DNA from: Polyangiaceae bacterium
GTDB lineage: Bacteria; Myxococcota_A; Polyangia; Polyangiales; Polyangiaceae
NCBI GenBank assembly: GCA_025937835.1
Contig: JAICQO010000001.1
Span: forward strand, 1-64,000
Reading direction: 5' to 3'
Length of the DNA: 64,000 nt
Below the pieces are notes generated by a model. It made no database searches and had not been told where the DNA came from. It saw nothing but the letters and a program-made list of their open reading frames with translations. The translations under genes were made by a program, and so were the position numbers. Of this stretch, positions 42,054 to 52,441 are shown one piece after another. Numbering within the stretch: the first letter of the stretch is position 1; every line of letters begins with the position of its first letter.

Positions 42054-43958
42054 ATGAGCTCGGTGCCCAGGCCATCGGTGCTGCTCCTCGCGACGGTCAT
42101 GTGCGTGCTCGGCGCGTACTCCCCCGCTGCCGGCGCGCCGTTCATCTGGGACGACTTCCAGATCGTGCGCGACTCACCCGCGGTGTCGAATCCCGGTGGG
42201 CTGTCCGACTTCTTCGGTAGCGCGTTCTTCTCGAACCTGGAGACCGAGCCCGGAGGCCGCGGCTATTACCGGCCGATCACCGTGCTGACGTGGGCTCTGG
42301 ACCATGCCGTGCACGAGGCGAACCCGTCCGGCTATCACCTGACCAACGTCTTTCTGCACGCGCTGAACGCGCTCCTGCTGGTGGGGCTGCTCCGGCGCGT
42401 CGGGGTCTCGGCGCTCGCCGCCAACGTGGGCGCGCTGCTCTGGGCGCTGTTCCCTCGCCTGACCGAGGCCGTGGCCTGGATCTCGGGCAGGACCGACGTA
42501 CTCGCCGCAACCTGGGTGCTGCTGGCGCTCACGCTGTGGCGACCCGACTCGTGGTCGCGGCGCGCCCTGGCGAGCGCCGCGCTGCTGCTCGGACTGCTGT
42601 CCAAGGAGGTGGCCCTGGCGGGGGTCGCAGCGCTCGCAGTGCTCGAGCTGCGCGCCCCCCAGAAGTCCCGCGGGGCGCGTGTTCTCTCCTTGCTTCCACT
42701 GGCGGCCGCGTGCAGCGCCTACGCCGTGCTGCGGATTTCGGCGGTGCGGCTCTCGTTACAAGGCAGCGTGATCCCTCCCTCGCGCCGCGCGACCGCCGCG
42801 CTCGAGGCGCTCGGCCGTTACGCCGCGGGTCTGGTCGATGCTTACCGCCCTGACTCGCAGATCGGCAGGTTGCTCGCGCCCAACCTGGCGTTCATCGTGC
42901 TCGGAGGGCTGGTCCTCGTGGGGTTGGCGTTCGCGATCCCGCGACTCTGGCGGCGCGGCCTGAAGGACCTCGAGCTCGCCGGGCTCGCGATGACCGCGGT
43001 GTCGCTGGGCCTCGTGCTGCACCTCTTGCCCCTGTCGGTGAACATCGTCGCCGCCGACCGCTTCATGTATTTGCCGCTGCTCGGGTTGTGTCTGGCCACG
43101 GCTCGCACGCTCACGGAGGCGCTGGCACGGCTCCGGGCGCCGCTACGCGCGACCGTACTTGCCGCGTTCGTGGCTTCGCTCGGCGTCGCTACCTGGATCC
43201 GGACCAGCGACTGGACCGACGAGATCGATTTCTGGACCAAGACCTACCGCCAGCACCCGGAAAGCAACGGCGCTGCCGTGGTCGAGCTCGGCAACCTCTA
43301 TTTCCGCGCCGGCCTGTATCGCCACGCGATCGGCGTGTACCAGACCTATCGCGACGCGGGTGACGCCAACTTCGGCATGATCGGCAATAACCTCGCCACC
43401 GCGCTGCAGTCGCTCGGACAGTACCGCGCCGCGCGGCAGGTCCTGCGCCAGGTGCTCACGGTGTTCCCGAACACACCGAAGTTTCACGTCAGCATGGCCT
43501 TTGCGGAGCTCTCGGTCGCGAACTTCGACGAGAGCCGGCGCGAGTTCGACGAGGCGCTGCGGCTCTTACCCGGTTATCCGATCGCCCGCGACATGAAGCG
43601 ACGCTTGCCGAAGCTCGAGGAGCTCGAGAAGAACCCACCGGGGGACACGAAACCGGAGCTCATCCAGCGCGCCAAGCACGCGATCGACATGGGCCGCACG
43701 CGCGACGCCTTCAAGCTGCTCGACCGCGTCCTCGACCAGGGCGGCTTGCCGCTGAGGGAGGCCGAGGGTGCGCTCTACTATGCACTGCGTTTCGCCGATC
43801 CACGGACGACCGAGCGCGTGTTCCGGGCTTATGTCGAGGCGCTCGAGCGCCGCCCAGCGCCCGCGGCCGTGGTCGAGGCCTATCGCCTGCGCCAGGAGTC
43901 GTCACAGCGCCTGCTCGCGCTCTGGCCTGAGCTCGGCATCAAGTTGCCGCCGTTTTGA
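42054..43958 (+). CDS. TMTC-like polytopic glycosyltransferase with C-terminal TPRs
   Basis: ATG 42054 starts a 634-residue protein: a signal-anchor helix, then FIWDDFQIV in the first external loop (the DD pair of GT-C mannosyltransferases), YYRPITVLTW and SGYHLTNVFLHALNALLLVGLL, about nine more membrane segments up to FVASLGVATW, then ~230 residues of TPRs (AAVVELGNLYFRAGLYRHAIGVYQTYRDAGDANFGMIGNNLATALQSLGQYRAARQVLRQVL). This is the layout of TMTC/PMT-like protein O-glycosyltransferases, which use lipid-linked sugar on Ser/Thr of exported proteins. Lying 124 bp after the main pilin gene, it is a good candidate pilin glycosyltransferase; target and sugar are unproven. A stop/start gap of 2 bp couples it to the next gene. 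Confidence 0.8.
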   Translation: MSSVPRPSVLLLATVMCVLGAYSPAAGAPFIWDDFQIVRDSPAVSNPGGLSDFFGSAFFSNLETEPGGRGYYRPITVLTWALDHAVHEANPSGYHLTNVFLHALNALLLVGLLRRVGVSALAANVGALLWALFPRLTEAVAWISGRTDVLAATWVLLALTLWRPDSWSRRALASAALLLGLLSKEVALAGVAALAVLELRAPQKSRGARVLSLLPLAAACSAYAVLRISAVRLSLQGSVIPPSRRATAALEALGRYAAGLVDAYRPDSQIGRLLAPNLAFIVLGGLVLVGLAFAIPRLWRRGLKDLELAGLAMTAVSLGLVLHLLPLSVNIVAADRFMYLPLLGLCLATARTLTEALARLRAPLRATVLAAFVASLGVATWIRTSDWTDEIDFWTKTYRQHPESNGAAVVELGNLYFRAGLYRHAIGVYQTYRDAGDANFGMIGNNLATALQSLGQYRAARQVLRQVLTVFPNTPKFHVSMAFAELSVANFDESRREFDEALRLLPGYPIARDMKRRLPKLEELEKNPPGDTKPELIQRAKHAIDMGRTRDAFKLLDRVLDQGGLPLREAEGALYYALRFADPRTTERVFRAYVEALERRPAPAAVVEAYRLRQESSQRLLALWPELGIKLPPF

Positions 43959-43960
43959 AC

Positions 43961-45919
43961 ATGATCGAGGGCCCCGCGACCGACCCAGTCACACCCAGGC
44001 ACTGGCTTGGCCGGCCCGGCGCACTCGTGCTCCTGGCTGTGGCGTTCGGGCTCGTGCTCGACGCCACGCTCCGCCTGCGCACCGGTCCGTTTTCAATCGA
44101 CGAGATCACCTACCAGCTGATGGCGAAGAATGCCGCGGCAGGCAGGTTGTTCATCTGGAACGGCTACGAGGAGCTCGCCTCGCCGGAGCTCCAGTCGCTC
44201 CAGATCCGCGCGACGCCCGGCGGGCTCAGCGCGCAGTATCCTCAAGGCTACGCGCTGCTCGCGGCGCCGTTCTACGCGCTGTTCGGATACACCGGTCTGT
44301 TCGCGCTAAACGCCCTCGCCTTCGTCGGCGTGGCAGCACTGTGCCAGCGACTCGCATACCGCGTACTCGGCGACGCGCGCTGGGCAGCGCTCGCAACCGC
44401 GCTCTGGGCTTTCGCGAGTTACTCCTGGGAGTACGCGCTCGGGATCTGGCCGCATAGCGTTGCCGTCTTGGCCGTGCTGGCGAGCGCTTTTTTCCTGTTC
44501 GAAGGCGTCTCCCACGCAGAGCGGCCGAGCTCCGGACGCAGCTTGCTCGCGGGTGGGCTGTGCGTCGGATTCGGCGCCACGGTCCGGCTCGACGTGGTGT
44601 TGTGCGCAGCGCCGTTGCTCCTACCGCTGCTCGGGCGTGGGACACTCGGCGTGCGCCGCGGGTGCGCGTTTGCGCTCGGGCTCCTACCAGGAGCACTGCT
44701 CGCTTCTTACCTCAACCTTCGCAAGTGGGGCTCCGCGATGCCGCTGAGCTACGGCTCGGCGGCTCACGACCAGGTCGTGCCCTGGCTGCTCGTGGTCGCC
44801 GCCTGCCTCACCGTGTTGGCGATCCAAGGGCGCGGCCGGATCAAGCGTCTCCTCGGCGTGCGCGGGCTCGCGCTTGTCGGCGCTGTTTCTGCGCTGGTCG
44901 TGCTGGCGGTACCAACCACGCGGCAGCCCTTGATTGAGGCAGCAAGCGGGACGTTCGCGTTGCTGGCCGACGCCTCGGCGTTGCCCGTGGATCCGACAGA
45001 GCTCGCGATCCAACGAACCGAGTCGGGGGCGGTCGTGTACGCGGGCGTGCTGAAGAAGGCGTTGCTGCAGAGCTGCCCATATTTCTCGATCGGCCTGGCT
45101 GGACTCGTGTTGTTGCTGAGGGACGGCCGGCAAAGATCGATCGCCTGGCTGCTCGTGGGGATACCGCTCGCCTACGCACTGTTCTATGGAGCGAGCGCCT
45201 GGCACGGTGGGATGTGCTTCAACATGCGCTACCTGTTACCGACGCTGCCGTTCTGCGCGATCCTGAGCGTGGTCGGACTGCGCGCGCTCGGGGTCGATCG
45301 GCGGGCAATCTTGGTGTTCGCCGCCGGAAGCTTGGTCTCTGTCGCGCTCGCCGTCGTCACCTCACCGCTCGCCACGAAGCCCGAGGACGCGGAGCTCGGG
45401 TTGCTCGTGCTTCCACTGCTGCTCGCGGCACTGCTCGGGCTCGCTGGCGTCCTGTGCGTGTTGCGGCCGTCGCGCGGGGCGAGCCTCGCCGCCGCCACGC
45501 TAGCCGGCTTCGGTGTCGCGCACGCAGCATGCACCTCGTTCGGTTACGACCTCCCTGCATCGCGCGCGCTCCGGGCGGGCAACTACGCGACCGCGGCAGC
45601 GCTCGCCGAGCACGTCCGCGACGATTCGCTGTTCTTCGCGCAGTTCCCCGATCCCATGTACACGCTCGTCGAGCTCCGCCAGCGGATAAGGGTGGCGCTG
45701 CCTCTTCGCGACGGGTTCCGTGATTTCGACCGGCTCGCGAGCTTTCACGCTCGCCGCGGGCGCGCGATCTACGCCGCCTTCACCCCCAACATCTGGCGCG
45801 CGCTCGAGCACAACGGCAAGCTCGAGGGCTTCGTGGCGCGCCCCCTCGCGCGTGTCGGGTGGTTCGAGCTACGCGAGCTCTCCGAGGGCGAACGGAGCGC
45901 GCGCGGGGGCGCCCCTTGA
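43961..45919 (+). CDS. Polytopic GT-C glycosyltransferase (GT39/GT83-like)
   Basis: The 652-residue protein has about 12 membrane segments and an acidic pair in the first external loop (GPFSIDEITYQLMAKNAAAGRLFIWNG), as in dolichyl-phosphate-mannose and lipid-A arabinose transferases. Later loops include AQYPQGYALLAAPFYALFGYTG and SAWHGGMCFNMRYLLPTLPFCA. The C-terminus is a small extracytoplasmic domain ending in RGGAP. It starts 3 bp after the TMTC-like gene; ATG 43961 is preferred to a TTG two codons upstream. It probably adds or transfers a sugar in the same pathway; acceptor unknown. Its stop is 1 bp from that of the convergent pilin. Confidence 0.8.
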   Translation: MIEGPATDPVTPRHWLGRPGALVLLAVAFGLVLDATLRLRTGPFSIDEITYQLMAKNAAAGRLFIWNGYEELASPELQSLQIRATPGGLSAQYPQGYALLAAPFYALFGYTGLFALNALAFVGVAALCQRLAYRVLGDARWAALATALWAFASYSWEYALGIWPHSVAVLAVLASAFFLFEGVSHAERPSSGRSLLAGGLCVGFGATVRLDVVLCAAPLLLPLLGRGTLGVRRGCAFALGLLPGALLASYLNLRKWGSAMPLSYGSAAHDQVVPWLLVVAACLTVLAIQGRGRIKRLLGVRGLALVGAVSALVVLAVPTTRQPLIEAASGTFALLADASALPVDPTELAIQRTESGAVVYAGVLKKALLQSCPYFSIGLAGLVLLLRDGRQRSIAWLLVGIPLAYALFYGASAWHGGMCFNMRYLLPTLPFCAILSVVGLRALGVDRRAILVFAAGSLVSVALAVVTSPLATKPEDAELGLLVLPLLLAALLGLAGVLCVLRPSRGASLAAATLAGFGVAHAACTSFGYDLPASRALRAGNYATAAALAEHVRDDSLFFAQFPDPMYTLVELRQRIRVALPLRDGFRDFDRLASFHARRGRAIYAAFTPNIWRALEHNGKLEGFVARPLARVGWFELRELSEGERSARGGAP

Positions 45920-45920
45920 C

Positions 45921-46475
45921 TTACTCGCCCTCGTTGTCCACGTGGATTTCGTGGTTGAAGCTCGTGGCGACGGCGGTCGAGAAAACGCTGTCGCCGTCCA
46001 CGTTGGCGCGCGCGATGATCACGTACCAGGGATCTGCGGGCGTGGGCCAGGTGGGCAGCGTCACCCCGGTCGGCGAGGGCATGGTGTCCCCCGCCGAGCC
46101 CGCGTTGACCAGGTAGCGATACTGCACGGACTGTGTGATGGGGGCATTCAGCGCCTGGAAGCCGGGCCCGTCCACGTGGGTTCCGAAGTTCGCCGACCAC
46201 GAGATCGCGTCCGAGTTGAAGGTGGACGACGGGTACCAGGCGTTCGGATCCGAGATGTCCAGGTACTCCTGGTTCTCGCCCTTGTACGCCTCCTCGCCGG
46301 CGCGCAGGGCGCCGATCACGGTGGTGACCTCGGTGGCCTTCGAGGCGGTCACGCGCTTTCGGAAGGCCGCGACGCCGATCATGGCGAGGACGCCGATCAG
46401 CACCACCACCACCATCAGCTCGGTCAGGGTGAAGCCGCGTTCGGCTCCGCGCGTTCGCCAGGCAGACACCCGCAC
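45921..46475 (-). CDS. Type IV pilin (PilR-linked)
   Basis: The 184-residue prepilin has a 14-residue leader cut at G-FTLTELM, hydrophobic helix MVVVVLIGVLAMIGVAAFRKRV, and a head with PNAWYPSSTFNSDAISWSANFGTHV and a C-terminal ARANVDGDSVFSTAVATSFNHEIHVDNEGE. The DGDSxxST motif is shared with the 40068 and 41385 proteins. It contains no Cys in the head, unlike the major pilin. It follows the pilR-like gene by 51 bp on the same strand, so both are probably co-transcribed. Likely a minor pilin or alternative subunit. Confidence 0.88.
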   Translation of the reverse strand: MRVSAWRTRGAERGFTLTELMVVVVLIGVLAMIGVAAFRKRVTASKATEVTTVIGALRAGEEAYKGENQEYLDISDPNAWYPSSTFNSDAISWSANFGTHVDGPGFQALNAPITQSVQYRYLVNAGSAGDTMPSPTGVTLPTWPTPADPWYVIIARANVDGDSVFSTAVATSFNHEIHVDNEGE

Positions 46476-46526
46476 AAGCTATCACGCGTTGCGCACGCTC
46501 GCCGCGTTCTCGGGGGTCCGGGCCGG

Positions 46527-47960
<1,434 letters not shown>

Positions 47961-48033
47961 GTCGGGCTAGCCTAGTCCATCCGCGGACCAGACGGCGCGT
48001 GCTAGGCTGAAGGCCCTTTTCGAGGTCTGCTCC

Positions 48034-49617
48034 GTGATCGAGTCGCGCTTCCGGTCTTGCCTGGCACTGCTCGCCGCAGTGTCGGGGCTCGGCTGCGCGT
48101 CGGAGTCGGACGGAGGCCCTGCCCCGGCGCCCGTTCCCACGGAGGAGCCGGCCCCGACCTACGACCTCAGCTTCGACCTCAGCGACGACATCGTGCTCGG
48201 GCCGCGGCAGACGAAGCAGATCGGCGTCGCCGTGCAACCCCAGGGCGCCCACCCCGTGCGCTTCGCGCTGCTGTCGGAGGCGGGCGAGCCGCACGACGGC
48301 GTGCTCGACCGGGACGAGGTCTGGACGAACGCGAAAGGGCGAGCGTCGGTGCAATTCACGGCACCGAGCGCTCCCACCACGCTGCTGCTGCGCGCCATCA
48401 CCCAGGGTGCGCCGTCGATCGAGAAGCGGATCCGCGTCACCGCCACCGGCTCGACGACGCTGCGGGTCCAGGCGTCTTATACCGGCGGCCGCCCGGTCAA
48501 GCTGTGGGTCGCCGGAGTGCATTTCGACAAGCGCTGCGAAGACTTCACGACCATGCCCCCGAACGACGGGGATTTGTTCGCGCCTTCACAGACCGCGCCG
48601 ATCGACGTACCGAAAGTGCCGGTGGGCAACCGCCCGATGGCCGTGACGCTGCGCGCGGGCCGCTACCTGGGCGGCTGCGCGAACCGGGACGGCGCCGTGG
48701 AGGGCACGATCAACCAGGTTTACGTGCCGGTGACGGCGGTGCCGTTGCAGCTCGAGAGCACCGTGCTCGACGTCGTGATCGGCCTCAAGTCGAGCGATGC
48801 GACGCTCGACGAGTCACTCGATCAGGCGCTCGGCGTCGCGAGCTCGAAGCTGCGCGGCGCAGCCGGCAACGACGTCGCTGCGCTGCTGGATGCGATGCGC
48901 GCCGCGCTGCCCGGCGCCCCGGGGGATGCGTTCGCCGCGGCGCGCGACCGCTACGGCTGGGACGACGCGATCGTGCAAGCCGTCGGAGAATCGAGCCTCA
49001 CGGCGCTCGGCGACGCGCTCGAGCGCTGGACCGCCATGGGCCGCTCGGCCTTGTTTTCACCGCATGCTTTCGAGGGCCGGCTGCGCGCCTCCAAGAGCTC
49101 GCCGGGGCGGGCGGAGCTCGCCATCGAGAGAGCCGCAGGTCAGCCCGCGAGCGAGCTCAGCGTGACGGCAAACGAGACCAGCTGGGAAGCCGACGCCTCC
49201 GACAAGATCGCCTTCGGCGGTTCCCTCACCTGGTCCGCCTCGCATTTCCTGGTCGGGCTGGCGACGCCACCCGCGCTGTCGGAGACGGGCAGCGCCAGCC
49301 TGCTCGATGCGCTGTCGCGCGTCGAAAGTTGTCCGACCGTCGCCGCGACGCTGATCCGATCCGGCATCACGGTCACCGGCTGCGACGAAGCGTGCTTCGA
49401 GGACCTGTGTGGTCTCGGCGCGGCGGCGCTCTGGGATTCGGCGCGCAACGCCTCGGGCGGCGAGCTCGAGCGGCTGGCGCTCACGGCGTCGGGGAGCGCC
49501 AGCGTCGGCAACGAAGCTCAAGCGGTGGCGCTCGACGGGAGCTGGATCGGAAGGCTCTCGAGCTCCGGCGGCTCGACGGGCGGCTCCGTGGTCGGCTTCG
49601 CGCCCCGAGCGCCCTGA
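48034..49617 (+). CDS. Large hypothetical lipoprotein
   Basis: GTG 48034 starts a 527-residue product with leader CLALLAAVSGLGC (lipobox), Pro/Glu-rich linker, then a beta-rich domain (DLSFDLSDDIVLGPRQTKQIGVAVQPQGAHPVRFALLSEAG, ASVQFTAPSAPTTLLLRAITQG) resembling bacterial Ig-like/invasin domains. Later parts have LDVVIGLKSSDATLDESLDQALG and two Cys pairs (VESCPTVAATLIRSGITVTGCDEACFEDLCG). Its last 100 bp overlap the rhomboid gene on the other strand, both ending there. Function unknown; surface anchoring is predicted. Confidence 0.75.
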   Translation: MIESRFRSCLALLAAVSGLGCASESDGGPAPAPVPTEEPAPTYDLSFDLSDDIVLGPRQTKQIGVAVQPQGAHPVRFALLSEAGEPHDGVLDRDEVWTNAKGRASVQFTAPSAPTTLLLRAITQGAPSIEKRIRVTATGSTTLRVQASYTGGRPVKLWVAGVHFDKRCEDFTTMPPNDGDLFAPSQTAPIDVPKVPVGNRPMAVTLRAGRYLGGCANRDGAVEGTINQVYVPVTAVPLQLESTVLDVVIGLKSSDATLDESLDQALGVASSKLRGAAGNDVAALLDAMRAALPGAPGDAFAAARDRYGWDDAIVQAVGESSLTALGDALERWTAMGRSALFSPHAFEGRLRASKSSPGRAELAIERAAGQPASELSVTANETSWEADASDKIAFGGSLTWSASHFLVGLATPPALSETGSASLLDALSRVESCPTVAATLIRSGITVTGCDEACFEDLCGLGAAALWDSARNASGGELERLALTASGSASVGNEAQAVALDGSWIGRLSSSGGSTGGSVVGFAPRAP

Positions 49618-50462
49618 GAACCGAGCGCGCTCAGCCGCAACAGCTCTTCCTGACGGATCTCGCGCCACAGCGGCGAGGTCATGCTGGCCCCAACCGCGGC
49701 GACGCACGCGAGCGCTGACGCAAGCGCGAGCGCGCCGAACAGCTGCGTGACGAGCTCGAGCCGTCGCTCGCGCTCGAACAAGAAGCCGAGCAAGATCCCG
49801 ATCGCGAAGCCGCCGAGGTGGGCCGCGGTATTCACGCTTTGCGCCAGAGCCAGGATCAACGCCAGCGCCAGGTTCTGAGCGAGCATTTGCTTCCACTGCC
49901 GGTCCCGGCGCGCGATCGCGATGCCGAGGATCCCCCCCAGCTGGCCAAAGACGCCGCCGCTCGCACCCGCGGTCGGGGGCCCGAAAGGCCCGTACCACCA
50001 CAAGCTGACGACGAACCCAGCCACGCCCGCCACGAGGAAGAGCAAGAGCGCTCGCGCGGACCCGAAGCGCTGTTCCAAGACCCGGCCGAACGAGACCAGC
50101 GCCATCATGTTGAAGGCGATGTGAAGCACGCTGGCGTGGAAGAACACCGCCGACAAGAGCTGCCAGGGCGAGAACAAGGGCGGGAACAGGGCGCCGAAGC
50201 GCGCGAAGGTCGACACCCGGAACCTACCGGGCATGCCGAGCTCCGGGGCCAGGGGAAACGACCCATCGGTCACGATCGCGAGACCGAACACGATCAGGCA
50301 CGCGAGCACGAGCCCTCGCGTCGCGAGCTGCTCGCCGCCGAAGGAGTTGGCGACCCAGGCAGCGAGCGGGCCGGGCAGTCGGCGACCGCAGCGGTAGCAG
50401 CGGCTCTCGCTGGGTCCGTTCAGGGTGCGGCACGCGGGGCACACCCGCGATGTCGTCGGCAT
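49518..50462 (-). CDS. Rhomboid family intramembrane serine protease with N-terminal zinc ribbon
   Basis: The 314-residue protein has a cytoplasmic zinc ribbon (C8-x2-C11 and C22-x2-C25), then six or seven membrane segments. Rhomboid motifs: SAVFFHASVLHIAFNMMAL (oxyanion/His region), GASGGVFG with catalytic S168, and NTAAHLGGFAIG with catalytic H215. It cleaves single-pass membrane proteins within the bilayer; substrates are unknown. A Pro/Glu-rich tail (GAKPTTEPPVEPPELES) is encoded across the 100-bp overlap with the lipoprotein gene. It is divergent from the second sigma module. Confidence 0.88.
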   Translation of the reverse strand: MPTTSRVCPACRTLNGPSESRCYRCGRRLPGPLAAWVANSFGGEQLATRGLVLACLIVFGLAIVTDGSFPLAPELGMPGRFRVSTFARFGALFPPLFSPWQLLSAVFFHASVLHIAFNMMALVSFGRVLEQRFGSARALLLFLVAGVAGFVVSLWWYGPFGPPTAGASGGVFGQLGGILGIAIARRDRQWKQMLAQNLALALILALAQSVNTAAHLGGFAIGILLGFLFERERRLELVTQLFGALALASALACVAAVGASMTSPLWREIRQEELLRLSALGSQGARGAKPTTEPPVEPPELESLPIQLPSSATA

Positions 50463-50586
50463 GGCCGGAGTTCAGGCCCAAAGCTGACCGGGAGGCAAGC
50501 GTAAGCAGAGCGCGCCTCGCGCGTTGATCCCGCGAATGCTCGAAAGTTCGGCCAGCTCCCCCGGCCTTCGGCCGTCGTTTGCGGCG

Positions 50587-50641
50587 CGGCAGGTCGGGCC
50601 GTCCGGTCAGGGGCGGCGCTCGCACCCCGTGCGACCTGCCG
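50587..50641. promoter_or_regulatory. Inverted repeat upstream of the second ECF sigma gene
   Basis: CGGCAGGTCG (50587-50596) and CGACCTGCCG (50632-50641) are perfect 10-bp arms 35 bp apart, in the 247-bp gap between the rhomboid gene and the sigma gene. They could be paired operator sites or the stem of a long leader hairpin. No direct evidence. Confidence 0.35.
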
Positions 50642-50709
50642 GCTCATCGCCCCGGATCACGACCGTGCAGCTAGGCGCGGCCCGAGTTCTTGATGTTAGC
50701 ATCCGCGGC

Positions 50710-51312
50710 GTGAGTGTCGTGGCCGCTCCGGAGCTCGAGGCCGAGCGCGCCCTCATCGAGCGCGCGCGGGGCGGAGACCGCGAGGCGCTCGGTGGGTTGC
50801 TGCGCCGCCACGGCCCGCGCCTTTATCGCAGCGTGCTCTTGCCGAGGCTCGGCAGCAAGGCAGCGGCGGAAGATGCGCTGTCGCAGACGTATCTCAAGGT
50901 CGTCGAGCGCTTGCACGCTTTCGATTGGCAGGGCGTCGGCTTCTACCCCTGGCTTCGCACGATCGCGCTCCACGTGGCGATCGATCAGCTGCGCCGCCGC
51001 AAGCGCGAATCGCTGTTCGGCCCCGAGGATCTCGAGCGGGAGATCGACGCCGGAGCGCCGGAGCGCGCGACGCCCGAGCTGTTCGAAGCCCACGACCTCT
51101 TGCGCGCGAAAAAGCGCGTGACCGAGCTGCTCGAAACCATCCACCCGCGCTACGCGCTCGCGATCCGGCTGCGCGTCATCGAAGATCGCCCGCGCGAAGC
51201 CGTGGCCGCCGAGCTCGGGGTCAGCGCCGCCACCTTCGACGTGGTACTCCATCGCGCCATGGCGGCGCTGAAGAAGGCCATGGCAGCCCAGCCTGGCACC
51301 GGCACCGGATGA
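50710..51312 (+). CDS. ECF-like RNA polymerase sigma factor
   Basis: GTG 50710 gives a 200-residue sigma factor with region 2 (ALIERARGGDREALGGLLRRHGPRLYRSVLLPRLGSKAAAEDALSQTYLKVVERLHAFDWQGVGFYPWLRTIALHVAIDQLRRRKR) and region 4 (RVTELLETIHPRYALAIRLRVIEDRPREAVAAELGVSAATFDVVLHRAMAALKKAM). The longer frame from 50524 is Pro/Ser/Arg-rich and not convincing. It overlaps the next gene by ATGA, the usual arrangement with an anti-sigma factor. Confidence 0.85.
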   Translation: MSVVAAPELEAERALIERARGGDREALGGLLRRHGPRLYRSVLLPRLGSKAAAEDALSQTYLKVVERLHAFDWQGVGFYPWLRTIALHVAIDQLRRRKRESLFGPEDLEREIDAGAPERATPELFEAHDLLRAKKRVTELLETIHPRYALAIRLRVIEDRPREAVAAELGVSAATFDVVLHRAMAALKKAMAAQPGTGTG

Positions 51313-51872
51313 TGCGCGACGACGACGACACCCTGCCGCTCGATCCGAGCGAAGAGGCGGAGCTGCTCGAGGCGCTCAACGCCGTGGTGCGACCGGACGT
51401 GCTGACCGAGAGCCGCCACCAACGGCTGATCGATTTAGCCCTCCAAGAGCCGCCGGCCGAGCCCGACGAGGCGGAGCTCGCCGAGGCGGAAGCGCTGCGC
51501 AAGGCGCTCGAGAGCCGCGGCGAGGTACCGGAGGCGTCGCTGGCCCGCGCCCTGCGCCACGCCGTGTTGCCCGCCAGCGAGCTCGAGTCGAAGGGCGCCG
51601 CCCAGCGAGCGCTCACGGCCCTCCCTCGCTCGCGAGTCGCGCTGATCGCCGTCGCGACCACCACCGTGCTTTCGCTGGCGGCGGCGCTCGCGCTCGTGCT
51701 GTCACCCGCCGAGCAGCAGGCGGTGCCGGGCCTCGCCGAGTCGCGCTCGCTCTCGCCGCTGTTCGCCGGAGCCCAGGTGGGGAGCGAGAGCGAGCGGCTC
51801 GATCGCATCGTCAGCGTGCGTTCGCGCGAGCTCCGCGACAATCGCTTCGCGCGCTGGGGAGTGCCGCGATGA
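51309..51872 (+). CDS. Probable anti-sigma factor
   Basis: ATG 51309 overlaps the sigma stop by 4 bp. The 187-residue protein has an acidic helical cytoplasmic part (MMRDDDDTLPLDPSEEAELLEALNAVVRPDVLTESRHQRLIDLALQ), one membrane helix (RVALIAVATTTVLSLAAALALVLS, ~110-133), and a ~55-residue extracytoplasmic tail. Position, coupling and topology fit a membrane anti-sigma factor. It lacks the Hx3Cx2C zinc motif of ZAS-type factors, so the identity is by context. Confidence 0.65.
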   Translation: MMRDDDDTLPLDPSEEAELLEALNAVVRPDVLTESRHQRLIDLALQEPPAEPDEAELAEAEALRKALESRGEVPEASLARALRHAVLPASELESKGAAQRALTALPRSRVALIAVATTTVLSLAAALALVLSPAEQQAVPGLAESRSLSPLFAGAQVGSESERLDRIVSVRSRELRDNRFARWGVPR

Positions 51873-52441
51873 GGGCCCGCTCGGCGCTCGGCGCGCTCAC
51901 GCTCGCGGTGCTGCTGGCTGGCTGCTCTCGCAAGCTCGAGGATTGCCCGCCCGTGCCGAGCGCTCAGCCCGTAGATAGCGTCTTGCTAGCCTTCCTGAGC
52001 CGCGCCCGCGCCGCGCACCACGCCGCGGATCGCGCCGAGCAAGCCGGGGATCGGACGCGAGCTCTGCAGCTGCTCAGCGAGCTCGTCCACGGTCCGATCC
52101 CCGGGGCCGGCGCGCCTCCGGTCGAAGCCCGTGAGGTGCTCGCCGACACCCGCGCGCGGCTCGCGGATCTGTCGAGCCAGAGCTCCGACTTCGACGCGGC
52201 CGACGCGCACCTCCGCGCGGGCCTCGAGCTGGTCCCCGAAACCGGCTACTTCCGAGGTCACCTGTTCGAGGTGCGCGGCGTGGTCGAAGAGCGACGCGGC
52301 AAGGCCCTCGCCGCCCAGGGTGACGAGCAGGGCGCCGCCGCCGCCAATCAACGCGCGCTCGACGCGCTCGAACAAGCGATGGCAATCCAGGCCGACGTGA
52401 TCCGCGGCGCGACCCCGGCGACCGACGCGGGTGCGCCGTAG
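51869..52441 (+). CDS. Hypothetical lipoprotein coupled to the sigma/anti-sigma pair
   Basis: ATG 51869 overlaps the upstream stop by 4 bp (ATGA). The 190-residue product has a lipoprotein signal (LGALTLAVLLAGC) and a helical, TPR-like body (FLSRARAAHHAADRAEQAGDRTRALQLLSELV, DAADAHLRAGLELVPETGYFRGHLFEVRGVVEERRGKALAAQGDEQGAAAANQRALDALEQAM). The three genes are strictly coupled, so this lipoprotein is a likely input or third partner for the anti-sigma factor in the periplasm. No family recognised. Confidence 0.7.
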   Translation: MRARSALGALTLAVLLAGCSRKLEDCPPVPSAQPVDSVLLAFLSRARAAHHAADRAEQAGDRTRALQLLSELVHGPIPGAGAPPVEAREVLADTRARLADLSSQSSDFDAADAHLRAGLELVPETGYFRGHLFEVRGVVEERRGKALAAQGDEQGAAAANQRALDALEQAMAIQADVIRGATPATDAGAP

